This document shows, in pieces, positions 1-10,120 of a stretch of 64,000 nucleotides of DNA. Position numbers and translations under genes: made by a program. Location of the stretch: NCBI GenBank assembly GCA_904066235.2, contig CAJFCV020000005.1, positions 3,901,501-3,965,500 of the forward strand. Direction: 5' to 3'. Within the stretch, counting starts at the first letter, position 1. Every line of letters begins with the position of its first letter. The notes under the pieces were generated by a model. That model saw only the letters and a program-made list of their open reading frames with translations, had not been told where the DNA came from and did not search any database. The stretch is from Bursaphelenchus xylophilus (taxonomy: Eukaryota > Nematoda > Chromadorea > Rhabditida > Aphelenchoididae).

Positions 1-28
1 TGTTCCCATTGTATCCGATATGTTTTAG

Positions 29-184
29 GACACGATAAAACGTCTCCCCAAGATGCCATTTGATGAGAGAGAATCGGTATTGATGGGCCTACTCGCCACC
101 GAAGCTCTAACTTTGTGCACGTTGGACAAGGCTTTCTGTGATCGCTTGAAGAAACAGTTTGACCTATTTCCTTATCGAGGATAA
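29..184 (+). CDS. Terminal exon of an unidentified gene (5' part lies outside the window)
   Basis: A clean 3' splice site (TGTTTTAG, ending at 28) opens a 156-base frame that codes 51 residues and stops with TAA at 182-184. An AATAAA-like signal follows near 223. The peptide is well formed: it has a charged start (DTIKRLPKMP), a hydrophobic helix-like stretch around MGLLATEALTLC, and ends QFDLFPYRG. I do not recognise the family. The exon phase cannot be proved without the upstream exon, but this frame is the only long one and ends just before the presumed poly(A) site. Confidence 0.5.
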   Translation, partial: DTIKRLPKMPFDERESVLMGLLATEALTLCTLDKAFCDRLKKQFDLFPYRG

Positions 185-715
185 TATTCTAATACAAAAC
201 GGGACATTACATTTCATGTCTGAATAAATTTGCATTTCAAGGCGTAAAGATTTATAATCAAAATTTCATGAGTGTAAAAATTAACGTAAAAAAAAATTAA
301 TATTGAATTTAGCCGCTGTAGGTGGTCTAAAATTAGTTATATCTCTTCGAGAATGCAATGTAAATAGTCTGTGTAAGTTCTGATCAGGAGTATGCCGAAA
401 ATGACCCATTACCAAGAGATGGCATCAATTATTGCACTGTTTTCCATCAAAATATACCGATTATGTTAACTGGACAACAAATTCTGCGCTCAAATCCGGA
501 AAACCTTGTTAAATTCACCTATAATGGACGATAACCAGAGGAAAAATCAGTAACAAGCCATTTTACAATTAAAAATGTCGACAGATCCAACTTGCAGTAA
601 TAAGTTCCCAATCAATTTTGACATTCCGTCCTCAAGTTTATTGATTTGTCGAAAATAATTTTTGTTTTTTTATCTAATCTGTAAAAAATGTTTATTCTGT
701 GATGTTCCGCTGTAA
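185..715. other. Intergenic, AT-rich, nothing recognised
   Basis: This is AT-rich sequence between the presumed poly(A) site of the first gene and the start of the TECPR2-like gene. I see no open frame of note, no tRNA fold and no repeat shared with the rest of the window. It presumably holds the promoter of the downstream gene. Confidence 0.4.
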
Positions 716-3700
716 ATGGATTCTGAAGGCCCATCTACATCGATCCACAGTTCAGAACAGACAAGGATCTACGTCGATAATTGTCTAGGGGCTTTGGCTG
801 AGGTAGGACCTTCTCCTTGTTTAGTTTAATGTGTTTTGTTTGAAATGCGGCGTAGTTTTGAGAGAAATGTTTTATAATTAGCTTTATTATGCTGTCTTTG
901 AACTTTCATTACAGTGTTTACTTTTACTTTTTTTGAGTTTATAAAAATGTGGGATTTCCTCGGTAGAAGGTCATGGAGAATATAATTGACGGAAAACATT
1001 GTGATTTTTAGGTTCCAGCAACATTTGACTATGGAACAATCAAGGTGAAGTTGTGTTCCGTCTCATTATCACAGAATTTTGTTTCAATCGGGTCTGAATG
1101 TGGCGCTTTATTCCTTTACAATCGAAGATTCAAACGGGCGTTGAAACCGTAAGTCCGATTTGTGTTTTTTCTATGTTTAGATACATTAGCAATTCTTAAG
1201 ACATCCTTAACACAGCAGGCGGTGTGAAAAAGGAATTTCCTTCCTCTGGAACAACCGATTTTTTGATATTCTCCTTGACTTGGTACCTAAAATTCTTTAA
1301 CCACTCGAATTCTTACTTTTCCTTCTTGTAAAAGTAATCGAAACCTGAAAGAATGACTCTGAATGATGTCGTTAAACTAAGTGTACTTTTTTTAGTCTCC
1401 GAACTACCTACGATGAAGTGATAACAGTTCAGAAATGGTACCATCAAAACGAAAATGAATATCTGGCGATCGGACACCGTTCCGGCAATTTAATTCTACT
1501 CTCATTACCTTCAGCGGATAAGAAAGTAAGTCGTTGGACCCTTATTGACCTTGAAATTTCGTTAAAACAGTCAATACAAAGCGATCTTCATAAATATTAC
1601 CCAATAACAGCGTTGGAGTGGAGCAAGAATGGAAAATACTTGTTTTCATCCGACGCTTCCGGTCTTATCATGGGGCTTTCAGTGGATTTTGATAAGGTAT
1701 GGAGTAGAGTGAATTTCTATCCTCTTTTTTGTCAATTTTAGGATACCTACACACCAATTTTCATCCAAAACAATGGCAACCCCATCAGATTTCTAGCTTT
1801 TGAGCCGGATTTCATAATTTCTGTGGAAACAAGGTTCTTCGATGTGATCCAGTTTGAGGATAATATCACGACACATATTTCTCGTCATGATATGGGTCAG
1901 AAAGTGACTGGAGTTCAGCTTTTTGAAGGGATATTATCCATGGTCCTAAGTGATGGAAAATTGAAGCGATTTTCATTGAATGAGAAGAAGGTTTTAGAAA
2001 CGATTGAGTTGGAGAAGAATACAATTGAGTCGGCACTACTTCCTGAAGTTTTTGTTGGAGGAGAACAGCGAGAAGCTGCGTAAGTTTAGTTTTGTTAGTC
2101 ATGAATAAGATAATTTTTGATAAAGCGCATTGTTTTACCCCGGGAATGTTGTGTTTTATTACTTCAAATGTCAAATTTTGAAGTCTGGAGGGAGTGGGAC
2201 ACAATGAATTTTTATTTTTTCCTTCAAATTATATTGTTTTAGACCAGCAACTTGGACCAAATCGGATTGGAAATTCGCTGTCACAAAGTTTTACTCAAAC
2301 TCTCATATCCTTCAATACAGTCAACATAGAGTCCAGCTACTCGATATTCAAAGCCTAGTCACTCCGGTACAGCTATACGTCGTTGATCTGCGTCTACAAT
2401 TACCGAATTTGAAAGATGTTGAAGTAAGTGTAATATAAACGGTCATAGTTCATATTTGAGGTGATCTCGGCGGATTTTGACCTACGAACTGAGGAGACTA
2501 TGATCTTGACGTCAACTCGCCACCTTCTCCGCCTAGGATTTACCCCTCCGGACAATCAAATCACCGGCCAAAATTCCAATTCCACTCTTTTGTCGGCCTT
2601 CAGTTCGGTAGCCCAGAAGTCATCGAAAAAGTTTTTTCAAAAGTTTACAAAGCCGGAATACCAACAAATGCCTGTCAGCCAGCTTCCCAACCTCCCGAAT
2701 CCACTCTCCGTCTCGTTCAGTGGCACCTTCCACAACTTTATTAATGTAGGTATACCAAGTCTTATATTAGGTATTTTGACCATAATTTTAACTGATGTCT
2801 GATATTTTTATGATAGAAATCGAACATCTTTGACCTACTTGTTATGTTTACAACATTGCTTATCAAAGATTTGAATGTGTATTTACAAGAATTTTCGAAA
2901 CTTTTTGTTTTGATGTATGAGAATTATTGTTGTTTTGCGTCAAGTTTTCAGCGAATTTTCAGAGCGAAAACAACAAACAGATGTTTTCGAATGTCCTGGA
3001 AAGCATCGAACGCATCGTGAGTCCAGATAAAGCGCCCATTCCCGAGGAACTCCACCTCAATTTAAGCGACAGAGTATCAGATTCCGAGGAAGTTACCGAG
3101 GAAAGTGAATTCGAATCGGATAAAAAGAGTGAAGGCAGTAGGAAGAGTGCGCAGAGAAGGACAGAAATGGGAGTTGCGAGGGAAAGAGAGAATCGCAAAA
3201 ATTCGAATCAGGAAAATGCCAAGGACAATATAATTGGGCAGGAAGGTAAAATATGTGATGATGATGGACTATTGAATGGTACAGAAGACACCTTGGACAG
3301 CGTGGGAAATGGGGGATTGGTCTTTGCAAACAGCGATGTCAAGGAGCATTGGAACGAGGTTGAAGTTGTCAGTGAAGGTAGGGTAATATGAAAAATTTAA
3401 TATTCTATTATATTTTTGATCTACATAGATTTTTTTTTGGTTTCTATAACAATTACAGTATTTTTTTAGCAATTAGGACCAGTTAAAAAAATTTTTTGAA
3501 ATCTTTTTTAATGGTGTTATGGGTAACATAAAAAATCGAAATTTTAGCCTCAGACCCAGTCGAAGAACCCGCTGATATTGTTGAGGACCACGGAATTGCT
3601 GTTGAAGAGCCAAATGTCGAAGTGCAAAGGAAATTGAAAACAATAACACGACCAATTAATATTGAACAAGCTGAAGGAAAAGAGGATGAAGAAGAAGATT

Positions 3701-6700
3701 TTTTCAGAAGCTGTGAGCCCAGCACCTCAGCTAGTGTCCAAAATAGCCTCTGTGATGAGAATCTGGAGTCCATCTTGGGAGGTGGGTGATTTAGGAGTGA
3801 AATTTGATTTTTGGCCGCCTATTTGACATGGATAATATAAAATGTTGTCCAAAAAGTCTGATTTTGGATATTGTTTTAGCTCTGGCCTCTCAACGTTCCC
3901 TCTCTAAGCCGGATTTGGCCTCTCCAGTCCCCCTGCCCAGCTGGACCCCCACTGATCATGGATATGGAGATGAGATTACGGTAGAAGAACCGGAAATTAG
4001 AGTGGAAGAAGTGGCAGAAGAAAGTGTTCCTCTCATAATAACTGACCAGGAAACTAAAGATAAACATGAATCCTTCTCAACCAACCTGGATTCGGACTCA
4101 GAATCGACCAGTTCAGAGTCCGAGAAAGTAGAAATCGCTGAAGAAGCGGCCACAGATTCGGATGTGACAACTTTTTCGAACATTTCGACCACAGCCACCT
4201 CGATTTCAATCAGCGTCCATCAGAATCCGGAGTATCCGACCATAACTCGCCTGGCCAATCAACGCACGGATGTCTGGAATCGCATCCCATTACCGTATAC
4301 CTCTGGTCATTTTGATGTGACCAGGAATTATATTGTGATTTGTGGCACCAAATCAAGACAGAAACCGCACTATCGAATGGTCGAGACCATGGAAAATGCG
4401 ATGCTAGGGGGAGATTGGACTCCAATCGGCTATAAGGCCGAAAAAATTGCGGTCAATGGTAAGAAATAGGGGTCAAATAGGGATGATATTTGGGGTAGAT
4501 GGAGGAAAAGGGTCCATTTTTTAATGGGACGATGGTTTTGACTTCCAGACACCCTTCAGGTGATTTTTTGAAGTGAAAAAAAACTGAAAAATGGGAGTTT
4601 GATTTTAAAAAATTTTTAGCAGAAGTTTTAAGAATGAATTTTTTTCAATCGTCATTGCGAAGTTTATGCGATCGAGTTCCTTACAATATTTATATTTTCT
4701 GAAAGCCGGCTTTTTACTCTACTGCCGTGCCAAATTTTATCCTTCTTGCTCAAACGGCAAGCAAGTTATGGAGAGAGAAAGCAAGCGCATTCCGAAAAAA
4801 AAATAGAAAAAGTCGCGGAGATCGGTTTTGCCCTAAAAGTACAGAATGCCGTGCCTCGGTATTGAACGTATTAGCCATTTGTCCTCCGTAATCAATGTCA
4901 CATCTTTTCAGACTCGGGAACCCTCCTCTGGCGAGTGGAGAAGTCGATTGCCCATGCTCCGATCAAGGTTGACCCCCTCTGCCCCAACTCAAAACACTGG
5001 CTGGAACAAGCGAACGAAGGCAAGATCCATGAAGTCTCGCTCACCGAGAGAACGGCCTGGTACTTGACGGACAAAGGACCGTTTGTTCAAATGAACCTGC
5101 CAGAGATGGGCATCTTGTACAGGGCTGAATGCCCCTTTGAATTGGAGCAAATAACAGCCACGGAGCAGGCGGTGTGGGCTCTAAGGAAGGGCACTGGCAG
5201 TATTGTGGTCAGAGTGGGCTTGAAACATTGCCCGATGGGACTGGATTGGGTGGAGGATAGGTGGGCATGTTATACTTGATATTAGACTGGAAAATAATTT
5301 GGGAAATTTGCTTTTGATAACTGTAAATTGAATTTTCTTTTAGCAGTTACACTCTGGCTGGACCGTCGACCTTTGTCAGTATTTGTTTGTTCGAAACGAC
5401 CGCATTTGGACTTGATGTTAATGGAGAGTTGTGGCTGTGTAATGGAGTAGATGAAAACAAACCGTTTGGAGTCGGCAAGTGGTATCAGGTAGGGAGAAGC
5501 TCGGAAATTAGAAGTTAAATGCCCTCTAATTTTTTAAAGATTGATCTAGATGGCACATAGATTAATTTATGATGCAAAAAATTGTGTTTTTATCTACAAT
5601 TTTGAGGCGAATTACATTATTTTCACTATGAATTCCAGGTCTGTTCCCCCACAAACCTAATGCCCACATCCCAAAAGAAATCCTTCCTCCCCATCCCCCA
5701 ATGGCGCCTTAAAATTTCATCCGCCGGGGTCTTCATCAACGTCGGCAAGTATATCCTCAGTTCCCGGCAACCACTCACCGCAAACATCTTCAACAAAGCC
5801 ATCCCCGCCAGGCTCTCCATCCATGACACATTTTTGTTCATCGCGGCCTCGGGATACGTGGGAGAAAGCAACGATTTTATCTTTGTGGGACAACCCAACT
5901 CGGATCTGTTTGCCTTCTCGGCCAGTCATCGGAATCTGACGTCCTTGCCGGGCTTTGGCGAGGACTCCACGGTGACAGCACTAACCGCTGCCAGGGATAG
6001 ATTATATGCCTTGGATTCGTGTGGAGTGGTACATGTTCGGGATGGGATTAATGCTCAGTTGACGCCAAGAGGAACGGAATGGACCAAACTGGATACGGCT
6101 GGACTTGGTAAGAAGTTGGAAGGGAGTTAGAGGCGATTTATATTACTTTAGATGACTAGAGATGAGGGTTGGAAATATGGATTTTTAGAGATGGTTTTGA
6201 AATTGCTGAAAAAATAGGAAGCTTATATTTTATGGCTATTTGAATTGTATTTTACCTCTGAAACTTTTTAGAGTCCCCGGTCATCTCCTTCGCGGCCTCC
6301 TCGGCCTCTTTATGGGCCATCACAGCAGATCAAAAAATATTTTTCTCCTCCCAATCCTCAAAAGCTTCGTTCACAAACTGGATGAGTGTTCCGCCTCCAG
6401 CCTCCGCCGAGAATATCGACATAATTTGTTGTTCTCCCGCCGGCAAATACGTCTGGATTTTGTCCTCCCTTCTCGGCCAAGCCTGGGCCCGCTTTGATCG
6501 GCAAGATAATGGATATGGATTGAATTCGAATGGGCCCGACTGGACCCAAGCATGCCCAGATGTGAAGCTGGCCAACTTGGCAATTGCTGACAACGCGGTC
6601 TATGCCCTCGAGGCAAATACGAACAGATTGTACAGACTGAGAGCGTTATCGGCCGCGAATCCGGCTGGATTGTATTGGAAATCACTCCCCGAGAAGTTGA

Positions 6701-9391
6701 GAGCCATCTCGGTGGACGCGTTTGAACAACGATTGTGGGGATTGGACATGAACAATTGTTTGGTCAAACATGAGGTTTGTTTTTGAGATAAGTAATAGGT
6801 GGAATAAGGCTAGAAAAAAAGGAAATTTATTGATCTAAGAGGGTTGAAACCGAAGGGGGAATCGAACCTGGCAGTTAAAAAACTCATGTCTTTTTCCAGT
6901 TGAGTCGATTTTAAAATCCAAAAAAGGCAAAAAATTTCTGCAGGAAGTGGGATTCGAACCTACGCATCGATAACGATACTAGACTTGATTTAACGGGAAA
7001 TTCAATTTTCTTGTTAAAAAACTTATCTTTAATGTCTTTACGACCGGTCGATTGTGTTTAAAAGCGCAAACATTCTTAGTTTCTAGGCGGAATCGAACCA
7101 CAGGATTAAAATTATTAGACTTGCGTATTTTCCGACCAGTCGATTTCATAATTCAAATCGAAGGAGGCAAAAAACTTCTGCAGGAAGTGGGATTCGAACC
7201 CACGCATCGATAACGATACTAGAACGCTCTGAACCGCCGTTTCCGACGAAGCTTTTCGCTTGAGTCTAGCGCCTTAGACCACTCGGCCATCCCTGCACGC
7301 TTTGTTTAGTTTTCATATCGCCTTTCGGTTTTTTACACGCAGTGTGTAACGTATTAATTTTTGATTTGAAATTCAATGATGTCGAGATTAAAAGGAGTTT
7401 TTGTTTGCATTAATTCCGATTTATCGGTGGAAATAGTCTAGTGGATCAAAAAATACAAAAAAAGTAGATCAGGAAGACCCGATTTGGTATCAAAAAGTAT
7501 GAAAAAATAAGGAGGAATTTTTTTTCGCCCGCAAATGGACTTTTCGATGCCCGCAAATTTTCGCGGTTCGCGACCGCAAATTAAATCGAAATCTGCCCGC
7601 ACTTTTTCTGCCCGCAAATTATAAAAATGTTATGAAACGCCTGGAATATGGATAATTAGTCAAATATTTGTATAAATACGGTGTAATTAATAAATTTACA
7701 TATGTAAAAGTGCATTTGACAAAAAATTTTTTGAGAAGTGTTTCTAATCCATGATTTCTGGGATAAAATTTCAAATAACGGAATGATACCATGTTTTTGG
7801 ACAAAGCTGATGAATATGGAGTCCAAACAAGTTGTTATACAGGGTGTTTCAAGAAATTCCCCGGAAAGTAATCGTCGATTTCTTAGCGCTCAGTCAAGAT
7901 ATCCAAAAAAATTCTTTTGCATAATAAAGAAGAATATGGGCGGTTTTTTGCTTGTGAAAATAATTTTCTCCGTCAACGCGGAAAGCAGTGTATTCGGCGG
8001 AGACTTTCGGGCGCTTTTTTGGTCATCACACGAATTTTTAATGCTTTATTCCGACACTGAAGCATTCAGAAAGTCTTCAAATTTTTTGCACAATGCTTGA
8101 TTTGGAAAAATTTTTTGATTTGCGGTCATCCAAAAATTTTTGGAACTTTTTTTGCCCGCAAATTTAAATTTGAACATTTCAACCAAAAGATCGGTATTAA
8201 TGGTCATAAAACTTGTCATAATGGCACTATGAGTCTAATTTTTCCCAATGCAACAAGTTTTAGTTGATTTGGAAGCCTTTTTTGATTTGCGGTCATCCAA
8301 AAATTTTTGGAACTTCTTTTGCCCGCAAATTTTAATTTGGATTTTTCTACTGAAAAATCGGTGTCACTGGCCGTAAAAAGTGTCGTAATGTGGCTTACGG
8401 AACTCGTTTTTTCATCACAACTACTTTCGATTGATTTAGAAGCTTTTTTCAGATTTGCGGGCATTCAAAAAATTTTAGAACTTTTTTGCCCGCAAATATT
8501 TTTTCTGTCAAAAATCCGTTTTCCTGCAAACAAATTGGCCTCAAATTACCACAAAATGATCATAGTGCCTAATCTTGTCGTAGTAATCAAAATTTTTTCA
8601 TTACGGTGGCTTACGAAAGGTTTTGGAGCATTTTTTTATTTGCGGGCATCCAAAAGTTTTCAAACTTTTTTGCCCGCAAATTTAAATATGAACTTTTCTA
8701 CTGAAAAATAGGTGTCACTGGTCGTGAAAAGTGTCATAATGTGACTTATGGAAGATAACAATGAAGATTTTTACATTGGTAATGCCTGAGGACCCGATTT
8801 TCCGATCTGCGGGCATCGAAAAGTTCGTTTAGACAAAAAAAAGTTTTGTTCAGCCTTTATAACAACTCGATTTGGACTCCATTTTCATCAGCTTTGTCCA
8901 AAAACATAGTATCATTCCGTTATTTGAAATTTTATCCCAGAAATCATGGATTAGAAACACTTCTCAAAAAATTTTTTGTCAAATGCACTTTTACATATGT
9001 AAATTTATTAATTACACCGTATTTATACAAATATTTGACTAATTATCCATATTCCAGGCGTTTCATAACATTTTTATAATTTGCGGGCAGAAAAAGTGCG
9101 GGCAGATTTCGATTTAATTTGCGGTCGCGAACCGCGAAAATTTGCGGGCATCGAAAAGTCCATTTGCGGGCACCGAAAAGCACGTCCTAAAATACGACTG
9201 AGAATAGTGTATTAATTTTTCTTCAGATCCAAATCTTCCCCCGATCCTGTCTCGCACAACCAAACAATCGCGATTCTTCTTCAACTGTCAGTTCCGAGCC
9301 CAGATTATTCAAAGTTTTTGATGATGAACAGCCTTCCTCGTCCATTGGATCTGATTGGTTTGACGCTGAGAAGGACAGACATGAACCTTGA
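716..9391 (+). CDS. TECPR2: TECPR2-like WD40/tectonin beta-propeller protein
   Basis: Exons read in phase: 716-802, 1012-1148, 1396-1696, 1742-2079, 2243-2423, 2461-2745, 2963-3377, 3548-3781, 3880-4458, 4912-5260, 5344-5488, 5639-6107, 6272-6774 and 9227-9391 (stop TGA). They give about 1,395 residues, close to the roughly 1,400 of vertebrate TECPR2. The first 350 residues are WD40-like (FVSIGSECGALFLYNRR, LAIGHRSGNLILLSLP). A long acidic, Ser-rich linker follows, then tectonin-type repeats with recurring DVWNRIP, GTLLWRVEKS and LYWKSLPEKLRAISVD. TECPR2 binds Atg8-family proteins and HOPS/BLOC-type complexes and acts in autophagy and secretory traffic. vps-39 (HOPS) lies in the same window. 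A 45-nt in-frame segment (1525-1569) may be spliced out. The last intron (6775-9226) contains a tRNA and a foldback element. HPS5 and TECPR1 fit less well. Confidence 0.78.
6939..6984 (-). pseudogene. 3'-half fragment of tRNA-Leu(CAA)
   Basis: On the minus strand this stretch matches the 3' half of the intact tRNA-Leu at 7179-7296: anticodon-stem 3' side, variable arm, T arm and acceptor 3' strand. There is one change in the T stem. The 5' half is missing. The fragment lies about 200 bp from the intact copy, so it looks like the broken end of a tandem duplication of a tRNA-plus-spacer unit. Confidence 0.7.
7179..7296 (-). tRNA. tRNA-Leu(CAA), intron-containing, copy 1
   Basis: The seven-base acceptor stem GCAGGGA/TTCCTGC pairs fully with one G-U, and the discriminator base is A as expected for Leu. 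The anticodon stem CTAGA/TCTAG encloses CAA and is interrupted one base 3' of the anticodon by an intron of about 34 nt. A long variable arm (ATCG/CGAT) and a perfect T arm (GTGGG/CCCAC) are present. It lies antisense in the last intron of the TECPR2-like gene. The same 118-bp gene occurs at 11722-11839 and 14693-14810. Confidence 0.93.
7526..9172. repeat. Foldback element with ~320-bp inverted arms and internal tandem repeats
   Basis: The left arm (about 7526-7840) and right arm (about 8858-9172) are near-perfect reverse complements. Both arms encode the same short open frame in mirror orientation. The ends carry repeated CCCGCAAAT words. The 1-kb core has four diverged units of about 170 bp (near 8118, 8285, 8450 and 8635), each containing TTTGCGG-CATCCAAAA and TTTTTGCCCGCAAAT. 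A stretch starting ACAGGGTG near 7839 resembles a mariner end. No transposase is visible, so this is a non-autonomous foldback element sitting in a TECPR2 intron. Confidence 0.8.
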
Positions 9392-10120
9392 TTCAGATTT
9401 TTTTTATTTTTTAAATTTTTCAGTTTATTGGAGGCTAATTGTAAAAGAATTTGCATATTTTTTTGATTTTTGATGCCTAAGACAATGTTTTTGTGAAATT
9501 TTATGACATTTTTGTCTATGTATTAAGTTGTATCTTGTTATTTCATGTGTTAATTAGTAGAATTTAGAGTATTTTCTTTGAATTTTCATTGTCTTCTTGC
9601 CTAATCTTCCCAAATCTTATCCTTTTTTTTGATTTTCACGACCCAAACAATGTAAAATGATATATTCAACTCAAAAAACATATCATGAACAGACTTATAA
9701 CCCCAGTGCATTCCAGATTTTGTGATTATTTACCTTTACTCGACCTCTTATTTCATTTTTAACAATTATTTTTTTTTTAATTTTAACAATAAATTGTAAT
9801 AACAGAAGTGAAAGACGGTGATTACAGCTGTAATACTAGTTAAATTCTCAATGATATCAATTGACAGACATTTACAGATCATCGAGACGGAATTTACACT
9901 GGAAATTTTAGACAACAATGCAATTATAATATAATTTTAGTCCAAGATTTCGATAAGAAATTGTAAAACTGCGTAAATTGCACATTTTGCATGTGAATAA
10001 ATCGTTGGTGGAATGTAAATTTACAAAAGATACGATCCATTTTTCGTATCTGATAAGAAAATTTTAAGAAATTTTCACCGAAATGTGTGTGGGATTACGG
10101 TAATTGGAGTGAGATTCTTC
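9392..10120. other. Intergenic between two convergent genes, nothing recognised
   Basis: AT-rich sequence between the 3' ends of the TECPR2-like gene (+) and the secreted Gln-rich gene (-). No gene, tRNA or repeat was recognised. Confidence 0.4.

Larger units (their letters stand above)
6850..7440 (-). repeat. Segmental repeat around tRNA-Leu, copy 1 (partner at 14510-15000)
   Basis: Flanks on both sides of tRNA-Leu copy 1 match, in inverted orientation, the flanks of copy 3 at 14510-15000. Shared landmarks include a Leu-flank block ending in CACAATCGA, a TTAAAGATAAGTTTTTT block, an upstream GATATGAAAACTAAACAAAG-type block and a CACTAGACTATTT-type block. Each spacer also has a degenerate tRNA T-arm-like sequence (GGTTCGATTCCGCC). 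Divergence is clearly higher in the flanks than in the tRNA, as expected if only the tRNA is under selection. Confidence 0.7.

Noticed and set aside
7738..8711. Open frames of 120-134 codons within the TECPR2 intron
   Set aside because: They lie in the foldback arms and core. Mirror copies encode the same peptide, which is expected of an inverted repeat.
716..9391. HPS5 or TECPR1 as the identity of the WD40/tectonin gene
   Set aside because: The C-terminal repeats are tectonin-type, which HPS5 lacks, and there is no dysferlin or PH domain as in TECPR1. WD40 first, then tectonin repeats, and the length fit TECPR2.
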